A stretch of DNA of 46,993 nucleotides, from positions 1 through 46,993 of the forward strand of contig CAIKLM010000100.1 in the NCBI GenBank assembly GCA_903828235.1. The letters run 5' to 3'. Positions 19,601 through 25,780 of this stretch are shown piece by piece (positions within the stretch are counted from its first letter, which is position 1; each line of letters begins with the position of its first letter). The notes beneath the pieces were generated by a model that worked only from the letters and a program-made list of their open reading frames with translations, ran no database searches and was not told the DNA's origin. Made by a program: the position numbers and the translations under genes. This DNA comes from an uncultured beta proteobacterium (GTDB taxonomy: Bacteria > Pseudomonadota > Gammaproteobacteria > Burkholderiales > Burkholderiaceae_C).

Positions 19601-20206
19601 CGGGTGCGTGGCCACCACCGGCAGCTGCAGCCGCGCGGCCAGCGGCACGGCGGCGCGCACGTGGGCCTCGTTGGTGGGCAGGCCGGCGCGCTGCAGCTCG
19701 ATGAAGAAGCGGCCCGGGAACAGCTCTGCCAGCCGCTGTGCCAGCTGCGCGGCGCGCTCGGCCTCGCCGGCCAGCAGGGCCTGCCCCACCGGCCCACCGT
19801 CGGCACCCGACAGCACGATCAGGCCCGCGCCGCGCTCGGCCAGCCACGCCCACTTCAGCAGCGCCTGGTTGCGCTGCACGTTGCCCACCCAGGCGCGCGC
19901 CAGCAGCTCGCACAAGTTCAGGTAGCCCGTTCGGTCCTGCACCAGCAGCAGCAGCCGGGCCGCGGGCTTGTCGGGGCCGGCAGCGTGTTCCAGCCACACG
20001 TCGGCGCCCAGCAGCGGCTTCACCCCCTGGCCGCGGCAGGCGTTGTAGAACTTGACGGCGCCGAACAGGTTGCCCAGGTCGGTGATGGCGCAGGCGCCCT
20101 GCCCGTCGGCCCGCGCCGCGGCGGCCAGCGCGTCGATGCGCAGCATGCCGTCGACAACGGAGTACTCGGTGTGGGTGCGCAGGTGGACGAAGTTCATGCC
20201 GGGCAT
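16664..20206 (-). CDS. dnaE: DNA polymerase III subunit alpha
   Basis: A 1180-aa replicative polymerase, normal length for DnaE1. It opens with the PHP domain (FVHLRTHTEYSVVDGML), followed by the C-family polymerase palm with catalytic Asp407 and Asp409 in MPDFDIDF, the region GPGRGSGAGSLVAYAL, the HhH region, and a C-terminal OB fold (VLIFRLDDGSESIEA) and tau-binding tail. The first ATG (20206) has AGGGG 13 nt upstream; an alternative start is Met4 (20197), which would fit the family N-terminus MNFVHLR slightly better. Large open frames on the opposite strand here are GC-bias shadows. Confidence 0.96.
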   Translation of the reverse strand: MPGMNFVHLRTHTEYSVVDGMLRIDALAAAARADGQGACAITDLGNLFGAVKFYNACRGQGVKPLLGADVWLEHAAGPDKPAARLLLLVQDRTGYLNLCELLARAWVGNVQRNQALLKWAWLAERGAGLIVLSGADGGPVGQALLAGEAERAAQLAQRLAELFPGRFFIELQRAGLPTNEAHVRAAVPLAARLQLPVVATHPVQFLEADDFDAHEARVCIAEGETLANPRRVKRFTREQHFQTQAQMRERFADLPSAIAHTEVIAQRCNLTLVLGKPQLPDFPTPVVDGAPLPLEAYFRQASHEGLERRLAALYPDPARRQAERPRYVERLEFELSTIVKMGFPGYFLIVSDFIVWAKEHGCPVGPGRGSGAGSLVAYALFITDLDPLQYQLLFERFLNPERVSMPDFDIDFCQANRDRVIEYVKDKYGREAVSQIATFGTLAAKAALRDVGRVLGMGYGHVDSVAKLVPGLPGKTYTLARLPDDPAQKDGGVIYVREEVPELEQREKAEEEVAELLSLAVRVEGLVRNVGMHAGGVLIAPGRITDFCPLYQQPGSDSAVSQYDKDDVEAIGLVKFDFLGLATLTILELAKDFIRARRPNRADFNYEALPLDDPQVYRLFSEGRTEAVFQFESRGMQGMLREARPARLEDLIALNAMFRPGPMENIPSFCARKNGKESIEYPHPLLEPVLAETYGIFVYQEQVMQAAQVLGGYSLGGADLLRRAMGKKKPEEMAKQRVTFREGAQAQGIDEAKADEVFDLMEKFAGYGFNKSHAAAYSLLAYHTAWIKVHCAAEFYAANMTIEADNTDKLKVLLADALLAGIRFEPPCINRGTARFEPVADDVVRYGLAAVKGTGAGAIEAIVAAREGRAGEGGGPFRSLFDFCARVDRKAVNKRAVEALVKAGAFDALHPDRAAALSSVGLAFDWADTQQANALQGGLFDFDGGDAHGSSTQEPALAAVPPWTLHEKLVQEKTAVGFYLSGHLFEAFADEVRRFAKTPIANLVDSREPQLLAGIVTDPRSVNGQRGRVLIFRLDDGSESIEAVAPDELFETRRDWAAEDRLLVVQGKVQPDRFSGGLRLNVTQAWDLPAARARFGKHLAVALNGGLPPVADVLKLWPARREETEHGELLQGLAIRLKLQRPGAVGEIDLGDEARFWPCDEALGRWRSIAHGGAAQVVYE

Positions 20207-20226
20207 GCTAACAACCGCCCCTGGCC

Positions 20227-20253
20227 GGCCGGCGGCCCGCGGGGCCGCCGGCC
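20227..20253 (-). terminator. Perfect 12-bp hairpin between the PLP enzyme gene and dnaE
   Basis: GGCCGGCGGCCC (20227-20238), loop GCG, GGGCCGCCGGCC (20242-20253). It follows the stop of the upstream minus-strand gene by 10 nt and precedes dnaE. Without a U-tract it may terminate weakly or act in the dnaE leader. Confidence 0.5.
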
Positions 20254-20263
20254 CCGGCCCCCC

Positions 20264-21208
20264 TCAGCCGGCCAGCGTGGCCGGGTCGAGGTTGGCGCCA
20301 CAGATCACCAGCGCGACGCGCTCACCCGGCCGGGGCAGCACCAGGCCGGCCTGCAGCGCCGCCAGCGGCAGTGCCGCGGCGGGCTCCACGGCCAGGCGCA
20401 GCTCGGCCCACAGCGCGCGCTGCGCGGCGGCGATGGCGGCGTCGGGCACCAGGTGGCTGGCCACGCCGTGGCGCCGCACCAGGCCCCAGGCGATGCCGCC
20501 GATGCGGCGGGCACCCAGCGCGTCGGCCGCCAGCCCGCCCACGGCCACGTCCACCGGCTCGCCGGCGGCCAGCGCCGCGTGCAGCGTGGGCGAGCCCACG
20601 GGCTCCAGCGCGTCGACGCGGCAGCGGCCGCCCCACTGCGCCAGCAGGCCGCCCAGCAGCCCGCCGCCGCCGACGCTGACCAGCACGCGGTCGGGCAGGC
20701 CGGCATCGGCCTCGACCTCGGCGGCCAGCGTGCCGGCGCCGGCCACGACCTCGGGCTGGTCGTAGGCGTGCAGCAGCAGCGCGCCGGTCTCGCGCTGGCG
20801 CGCCAGGCTGGCGGCCAGCGCGTCGGCGTAGGCCGCGCCGCCCACCACCAGCACCGCGCCGCGCGCGCGCAGCGCGGCGCGCTTGGCCTCGCTGGCCAGC
20901 TCGGGCACGAAGACCTCGCAGCGCACCCCCAGCGCCTGCCCCGCGGTGGCCGCGGCGATGCCGGCGTTGCCGCCGGAGGCGATCACCACGCCGGCGGCCG
21001 GCACCGGCTGCGCGCGCAGGCGGTTGAACATGCCGCGGGCCTTGAAGCTGCCGCCGCGCTGCAGCTGCTCGAGCTTGAGCCACAGCTCGGCGTCGAGGCC
21101 CAGGCCCACCGAGCGGGCGTGCAGCCGGATCAGGGGCGTGCGGCGGATGTCGGCGGCGATGCGGCCCGCGGCGGTGGCGACGTCGGTCGGGTCAGGCAGG
21201 GTGTCCAT
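20264..21208 (-). CDS. PLP-dependent threonine/serine dehydratase-like enzyme
   Basis: A 314-aa fold-type II PLP enzyme. The cofactor Lys is in GGSFKARGMFNRL, the substrate/phosphate loop ASGGNAG and the Gly-rich loop VSVGGGGLLGGLL are present. It has no ACT regulatory domain, so it resembles catabolic or YhdX-type dehydratases rather than biosynthetic IlvA. The substrate cannot be named: threonine, serine or hydroxy-aspartate are all possible. The ATG at 21208 fits the family N-terminus (TPLIRL about 25 residues in); it is divergent from argE by 67 bp. Confidence 0.78.
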   Translation of the reverse strand: MDTLPDPTDVATAAGRIAADIRRTPLIRLHARSVGLGLDAELWLKLEQLQRGGSFKARGMFNRLRAQPVPAAGVVIASGGNAGIAAATAGQALGVRCEVFVPELASEAKRAALRARGAVLVVGGAAYADALAASLARQRETGALLLHAYDQPEVVAGAGTLAAEVEADAGLPDRVLVSVGGGGLLGGLLAQWGGRCRVDALEPVGSPTLHAALAAGEPVDVAVGGLAADALGARRIGGIAWGLVRRHGVASHLVPDAAIAAAQRALWAELRLAVEPAAALPLAALQAGLVLPRPGERVALVICGANLDPATLAG

Positions 21209-21275
21209 GCGGGGCGATGCTAGTCGGCGCGCGCGGCCGCCCCAAAACCGGCCCGCCGACGATAGAGTCGCCGCC

Positions 21276-22466
21276 ATGACGCCCAACCAGCCCTCCGAAG
21301 ACGCCCTCGCCTGGGCCCAGCGCCTGGTGCGCATGGACACCCGCAGCGACCAGAGCAACCTGCCGCTCATCGAGTGCATCGCCGACCACCTGCGCGCCCT
21401 GCACGTGCCGCTGCGCCTGACCTGGGACGACGAGCGCCGCAAGGCCAACCTCTTCGCCACGCTGGGCCCGGCCAAGGCCGGCGGGCTGGTGTTGTCGGGC
21501 CACACCGACACCGTGCCCTGGGACGGCCAGGACTGGCACGTCGACCCGCTGGGCGCGGAACTGCGCGACGGCCGCCTGTACGGCCGCGGCAGCGCCGACA
21601 TGAAGGGCTGGATCGGCCTGGTGGTGGCGCAGGCCCGCGGCTGGCTGGAGGCCGACCTGCCGCACCCCATCCACTTCGCCTTCAGCTACGACGAGGAGAC
21701 CGGCGGCTTCGGCGCCCTCAACCTGGTGGCCGACCTGCGCGAAGCCGGCATCGCCCCGGCGATGTGCGTGGTGGGCGAACCCACGCTGATGGTGCCGGCG
21801 CTGGCGCACAAGGGCGTGCACCGCTGGCGCTGCCGCGTGCACGGGAAGGCGGCGCACTCGTCGCTGACGCCGCAGTCGGTGAACGCGGTGGAGGCCGCGG
21901 CGCGCCTGGTGGCCACCATCGCCGACCTGGCCGACGAGCTGCGCGAGCACGGCGCGCGCCACGAGGGCTTCGACGTGCCCTACACCACGGCCGCGGTCTG
22001 CCGCCTGGAGGGCGGCGTGGCCGACAACATCGTGCCCGAGCTGGCGCGCGTGCACTACGAGTTCCGCGACCTGCCCGGCCTGCCCCCGGGCGCCGACGCC
22101 GAGGCGCTGCAGGCCCGCGTCGAGCAGCGCGCCCGGGCGCTGGAGCCCGCGATGCAGGCCGTGGACCCGGCCAGCGGTTTCCGCTTCGAGCGCTTCGCGT
22201 CGATGCCGGCCTTCAGCTCGGCGCCGGATGAGCCGGCCGTGCGGCTGGCGCAGCGCCTGGCGGCCAGCCGCCAGACCACGCTGGTGGCCTTCGGCACCGA
22301 GGCCGGCCTGTTCCAGCGCGCGGGCATGAGCACCGTGGTGTGCGGCCCCGGCAGCATCGGTCAGGCCCACCAGGCGGACGAGTACGTGAGCCTGGAGCAG
22401 CTGGCGCGGGCCGAGGCCTTCCTGGGCGGCATCGCCGCCGCGCCGGAGTTCCGCGAGCGCGGGTGA
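21276..22466 (+). CDS. argE: Acetylornithine deacetylase
   Basis: A 396-aa M20 metallopeptidase-family enzyme, expected to release acetate from N-acetylornithine in arginine synthesis. Metal-site motifs are visible: LSGHTDTVPWDGQDW (His and Asp ligands), GRGSADMKGWIG (bridging Asp), YDEETGGFGA (catalytic Glu) and the late TEAGLFQ...GPGSIGQAHQADEYV. HGKAAHSS lies in the dimerisation lid. These match ArgE rather than DapE or carboxypeptidase G2. A TAGAGT (21263-21268) lies close before the ATG, possibly the -10 of a promoter giving a very short leader. Confidence 0.88.
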   Translation: MTPNQPSEDALAWAQRLVRMDTRSDQSNLPLIECIADHLRALHVPLRLTWDDERRKANLFATLGPAKAGGLVLSGHTDTVPWDGQDWHVDPLGAELRDGRLYGRGSADMKGWIGLVVAQARGWLEADLPHPIHFAFSYDEETGGFGALNLVADLREAGIAPAMCVVGEPTLMVPALAHKGVHRWRCRVHGKAAHSSLTPQSVNAVEAAARLVATIADLADELREHGARHEGFDVPYTTAAVCRLEGGVADNIVPELARVHYEFRDLPGLPPGADAEALQARVEQRARALEPAMQAVDPASGFRFERFASMPAFSSAPDEPAVRLAQRLAASRQTTLVAFGTEAGLFQRAGMSTVVCGPGSIGQAHQADEYVSLEQLARAEAFLGGIAAAPEFRERG

Positions 22467-22490
22467 GCGTGAAGAAGCGGGTGGCCGCCT

Positions 22491-22805
22491 TCAGCGCGCC
22501 GCCAGCAACTGCAGCGCCGTGCGGTGCACCAGCGCGCGCCGCACCACCAGCAGCGGCACGAAGGCGGCCAGCGCGCCGCCCAGCACCAGCAGGAAGGGCG
22601 CGTCGCGCAGCGGCTCCAGGAAGATGCCGGCCACCACCGCCAGCACGCCCAGCGTCACGCCCCAGGCCCACAGCATGGGCGGCTGCGTGGTGACGCGCTC
22701 GGCCGCGTCTTCCACCAGGCGCGCCTTGTCGCGCGGCTCCAGCGCCTGCAGCTCACGGAACTCGTACCAGGGCAGCACGAAGCAGGGATCGAGGGGCGAA
22801 CGCAT
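22491..22805 (-). CDS. Small two-helix membrane protein, function unknown
   Basis: A 104-aa protein with two hydrophobic segments (MLWAWGVTLGVLAVVAGIFL and FLLVLGGALAAFVPLLV) after a charged N-terminal half (ELQALEPRDKARLVEDAAERV). I do not recognise a family. It is divergent from the cytochrome c gene and convergent with argE. A very good Shine-Dalgarno (GGAGG, minus strand, 8 nt before the ATG) supports it as a real gene and fixes the start within a longer open frame. Confidence 0.65.
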   Translation of the reverse strand: MRSPLDPCFVLPWYEFRELQALEPRDKARLVEDAAERVTTQPPMLWAWGVTLGVLAVVAGIFLEPLRDAPFLLVLGGALAAFVPLLVVRRALVHRTALQLLAAR

Positions 22806-22859
22806 GGCGGGGATCCTCCGGTGCCGGCGAGTATCGCGCGCCAAGCGGGCGCTGAGACC

Positions 22860-22873
22860 CTGCGCCAGGTCAA
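22860..22873. promoter_or_regulatory. Possible FNR/DNR-type site upstream of the cytochrome c gene
   Basis: Read on the minus strand the 14-mer is TTGACCTGGCGCAG, close to FNR-family sites of the form TTGA-N6-TCAA/GCAA. It lies 35 nt before the cytochrome start and between two divergent genes. Only one half-site is fully matched, so this is a weak candidate. Confidence 0.25.
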
Positions 22874-22907
22874 GGTCAGCAGGCACCGCCCGCGCCACGA
22901 TGGCGAC

Positions 22908-23378
22908 ATGAACACCCCGACCCGCATCGCCCTTGCCCTGGTCGCCGCAGCCCTGGCCGGCTGCGCCGTGCAGTGGCGCAACACCGAGCCCGCGCGCGAT
23001 GTCGCCCGGGCCGCCGAGCCGCCCGGCTCGGCCTACGGCGGCTGGCGCGTGTACCAGCAGCGCTGCGCCGCCTGCCACGGCACGGCCGCCGACGGGGGCG
23101 GCGGCGCGCCGAACCTGCTGCTGCGCATGCAGGGGCTGGGGCCGCAGCGCTTCGTCGACCTGGTGTTGCGCCGCTACGAGGCCGACATGCTGCCGCCCGG
23201 CCAGGGCACGCCGCGCGAGGCCCTGGTCGACGACGTCGTCGAACGCCGCCGCGGCACGCTGGCCATGCCGGCGTGGCAGGGCGAGCCGGGGGTCGACGCC
23301 CACGTGATGGACCTGTACGCCTACCTCGTGGCGCGGTCGGAGGGGCGGCTGGGGGCCGGGCGGCCGCCTGAGCGCTGA
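22908..23378 (+). CDS. Lipoprotein c-type cytochrome
   Basis: A 156-aa protein with a lipoprotein signal (ALAGC, lipidated Cys near residue 19) and one haem-binding CAACH motif in VYQQRCAACHGTAADGGG. LAMPAWQG near the C-terminus provides a likely axial Met. This is a class I mono-haem cytochrome c anchored to a membrane and facing the periplasm; it would pass electrons to an oxidase or reductase, but no partner is adjacent. The start was placed at the ATG giving the signal peptide; the open frame continues upstream without similarity. Confidence 0.82.
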   Translation: MNTPTRIALALVAAALAGCAVQWRNTEPARDVARAAEPPGSAYGGWRVYQQRCAACHGTAADGGGGAPNLLLRMQGLGPQRFVDLVLRRYEADMLPPGQGTPREALVDDVVERRRGTLAMPAWQGEPGVDAHVMDLYAYLVARSEGRLGAGRPPER

Positions 23379-23382
23379 GCCC

Positions 23383-23401
23383 GGCGCCGCGCGGCGGCGC
23401 C
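23383..23401 (+). terminator. Hairpin after the cytochrome c gene
   Basis: GGCGCCGC (23383-23390), loop GCG, GCGGCGCC (23394-23401), an 8-bp perfect stem 4 nt after the stop, followed by AATCTCTC. Confidence 0.55.
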
Positions 23402-23492
23402 AATCTCTCGCTGCACACCCGCGATGGCCCGAACTGGCGGGCCGGCGGGGCCCTGATCGCCGCATCGGGAACGCGGCGCTGACCCTAGTCTC

Positions 23493-23516
23493 ATCCCGTC
23501 GCAACACGAACGGGAT
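23493..23516 (+). promoter_or_regulatory. Inverted repeat just before the C-methyltransferase gene
   Basis: ATCCCGT (23493-23499) and ACGGGAT (23510-23516) are a perfect 7-bp inverted repeat with 10-nt spacing, ending 6 nt before the start codon and just downstream of a -10-like TAGTCT (23486-23491). It could be an operator or a leader hairpin limiting ribosome access; no good Shine-Dalgarno is visible outside it. Confidence 0.4.
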
Positions 23517-23522
23517 CGATCC

Positions 23523-24761
23523 ATGGGGACCTACACCACCCTCGAGGCCTGCCGCTTGGGTGGGCAGCGCCACCTGATTCCGGTGCTCGACCTGGGCGAG
23601 CAGAGCCTGACCGGCGTCTTCCCGCGGCATGCCGACGAACCGGTCACCCGAGGGCCGCTGCAACTGGTGTGGGCGCCGGACAGCGGCCTGCTTCAGCTGG
23701 CGCACTCCTACGACCCTCAGGAGATGTACGGCGACAACTACGGCTACCGATCGGGCCTGAACGGCTCGATGGTGCAGCACCTGGCCGACAAGGTGCGGTG
23801 GCTGGAGCGGCTGGTGAAGCCTCGCCCCGACGAACTGGTGGTCGACATCGGCAGCAACGACGGCACGACGCTGAAGTCGTACTCGTCGCCAGGCCTGCTG
23901 CGTGTGGGCATCGACCCCACCGGGGCCAAGTTCCGGGAGTACTACCCCCCGGAGGTGCAACTGGTGCCCGACTTCTTCTCGGCCGACGCCCTGCGGCGCG
24001 TGACCCGTCGCGATGCGCGCATCGTGACCTCGATCGCGATGCTCTACGACCTGGAGTCGCCGATCAGCTTCGCCCGCGAGGTGGCGTCGATCCTGGCCCG
24101 GGACGGCGTCTGGCACTTCGAGCAGAGCTACATGCCTTCGATGCTCCGCACCAACTCCTACGACACGATCTGCCACGAGCACCTGGAGTACTACACGCTG
24201 GCGACCATCGAACGCATGCTCGATGCAGCCGACATGAAGGTCGTCGACGTCGTCACCAACGGCGTCAACGGCGGCAGCTTCGCCGTCACGGCCACCCACC
24301 GCGCCTCGCAGCAGTTCCCCGCGAACCGCGCCGTGATCGACTGGCTGCTGCACCAGGAAGACCGCATGGGCCTGAACACCCCGCGGCCCTACCGCGAGTT
24401 CGAGGAGCGCGTGTTCCGCCACCGGCAGGACCTGCAGCGCCTGGTGCGCTCGCTCAACGACTCGGGCCGCAAGGTGCTGGGTTATGGCGCCTCGACCAAG
24501 GGCAACGTGCTGTTGCAGTTCTGCGGATTCACCCGGCAGGACATCCCGGCCATCGCCGAAGTCAACCCCGACAAGTTCGGCCGACTGACGCCGGGCTCGC
24601 ACATCCCCATCATCTCGGAGGCCGAGGCGCGGGCCCAGCAGCCCGACTACCTGCTCGTGTTGCCCTGGCACTTCAAGGCCGGTATCGTGGCGCGCGAGCG
24701 GGAGTTCCTGCTCCGAGGCGGCAAGCTGATCTTCCCCTTCCCCGAGATCGAGATCGTCTGA
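23523..24761 (+). CDS. Sugar C-methyltransferase-like SAM enzyme
   Basis: A 412-aa protein with the three-part layout of nucleotide-sugar C-methyltransferases (TylC3/TcaB9 type): an N-terminal region that is normally a zinc-binding module, a central SAM domain with VVDIGSNDGTTLK (motif I, residues 107-118), and a C-terminal Rossmann-like domain (VLGYGASTKGNVLLQF). His218-Glu219-His220 in ICHEHLEYY matches the catalytic HEH of the family. The zinc ligands are largely missing: only Cys10 remains of the usual two CxxC pairs. Expected substrate is a 4-keto-deoxy sugar nucleotide. It is the first gene of the putative flagellin-sugar island, 25 bp before the SDR gene. Confidence 0.8.
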   Translation: MGTYTTLEACRLGGQRHLIPVLDLGEQSLTGVFPRHADEPVTRGPLQLVWAPDSGLLQLAHSYDPQEMYGDNYGYRSGLNGSMVQHLADKVRWLERLVKPRPDELVVDIGSNDGTTLKSYSSPGLLRVGIDPTGAKFREYYPPEVQLVPDFFSADALRRVTRRDARIVTSIAMLYDLESPISFAREVASILARDGVWHFEQSYMPSMLRTNSYDTICHEHLEYYTLATIERMLDAADMKVVDVVTNGVNGGSFAVTATHRASQQFPANRAVIDWLLHQEDRMGLNTPRPYREFEERVFRHRQDLQRLVRSLNDSGRKVLGYGASTKGNVLLQFCGFTRQDIPAIAEVNPDKFGRLTPGSHIPIISEAEARAQQPDYLLVLPWHFKAGIVAREREFLLRGGKLIFPFPEIEIV

Positions 24762-24786
24762 AACCCGCCTGCGCGCGCATCCCGGC

Positions 24787-25746
24787 ATGAGCACCGCCCT
24801 GATCACCGGCGCCGCAGGGCAAGACGGACGCCTGCTGGCAGCGCGGCTGGTCGAGCGCGGGCTCGACGTCGTCGGCGTCGTCAGGCCGGGATCGCCCCCG
24901 CCGGAGGGGCTGCTGCGACAGCGGACGGTGGAGCTCGACCTGCGCGACGCCGCAGCGCTGGCTGCCCTGGTGCGCGAGCTGCGGCCCGCGCAGGTGTTTC
25001 ACCTGGCCGCGCAGCACCACGCCACGCAGGAGTCGGGCCGGCAGGCACTGCCGGCCACGCACGAGGCGATGGTGGCGGTGAACTTCGAGGCCACGCGCGC
25101 CCTGGCGTTCGCATTGCTCGCGCAGCCGCAACCTGGGCACCTGGTGCTGGCAGCCTCCAGCCAGATGTACCGGGCGCCCGAGGCCGACGTCGTGGTGGAC
25201 GAGGCCACGCCGACCTGCCCCGCCACCTTCTACGGCCACACCAAGGCCTGGGGCTCGGCGCTGCTGGGCGCCGTGCGCAGGGACTTCGGCCTGCGCGCCA
25301 GCGTGGCCGTGCTGTTCAACCACGAGTCGCCGCTGCGCCGGCCGGCCTTCGTCTCGCGCAAGGTGTCCATGGCCGCCGCGGCGGCAGCGCTCGGGCATCC
25401 GGTGGACCTGCAACTGCTGAACCTGGGCGCGCGCACCGACTGGTGCAGCGCGCACGACGTGGTCGACGCCCTGCTGAGCATGGCAGACCAGCCCGAGGGC
25501 GGGGACTTCGTGCTCGCCTCGGGCCAACTGCACACCGTGTCCGAGCTGGTCGCCCTGGCCTTCGAGCACGTGTCGCTCGACTGGCGCCGCTTCACGACGG
25601 GGCGCGAAGACCGGCGGGTGCCGGCGCTGGTCGGCCGGCCGCACAAGGCCGAGGCGGTGCTGGGCTGGCGCCGCGCGCACACCCTGCGGGACGTGATGGC
25701 CCAGATGGTGGAGCACGACCTGCGCCTGCTTCGCGGCGCCGCCTGA
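24787..25746 (+). CDS. NAD(P)-dependent sugar epimerase/dehydratase, GDP-mannose 4,6-dehydratase-like
   Basis: A 319-aa extended SDR. The cofactor loop ITGAAGQDG (residues 6-14), catalytic Tyr149 and Lys153 in YGHTK, and FNHESPLRRPAFVSRKV are hallmarks of GDP-mannose 4,6-dehydratases. However, the position of the catalytic Glu (SELYG in known GMDs) reads SSQMYR, with Gln126. This suggests it is not a standard dehydratase and may be a reductase or epimerase acting on a GMD product. It lies 25 bp after the C-methyltransferase on the same strand, so both likely act on the same nucleotide sugar. Confidence 0.8.
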   Translation: MSTALITGAAGQDGRLLAARLVERGLDVVGVVRPGSPPPEGLLRQRTVELDLRDAAALAALVRELRPAQVFHLAAQHHATQESGRQALPATHEAMVAVNFEATRALAFALLAQPQPGHLVLAASSQMYRAPEADVVVDEATPTCPATFYGHTKAWGSALLGAVRRDFGLRASVAVLFNHESPLRRPAFVSRKVSMAAAAAALGHPVDLQLLNLGARTDWCSAHDVVDALLSMADQPEGGDFVLASGQLHTVSELVALAFEHVSLDWRRFTTGREDRRVPALVGRPHKAEAVLGWRRAHTLRDVMAQMVEHDLRLLRGAA

Positions 25747-25751
25747 CGAAG

Positions 25752-25767
25752 GCCGGCCAAAGCCGGC
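25752..25767. terminator. Hairpin between convergent SDR and GT41-FkbM genes
   Basis: GCCGGC (25752-25757), loop CAAA, GCCGGC (25762-25767), in the 34-bp gap between convergent genes. Confidence 0.45.
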
Positions 25768-25780
25768 ACCCCGCGGTCGA

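Noticed and set aside
17477..21223. 1248-aa plus-strand open frame opposite dnaE
   Set aside because: It is antisense to a complete dnaE and the PLP enzyme gene, with no recognisable domain.
22524..22907. N-terminal extension of the cytochrome c frame
   Set aside because: It overlaps the small membrane protein gene antisense and lacks features; the lipoprotein signal fixes the start at 22908.
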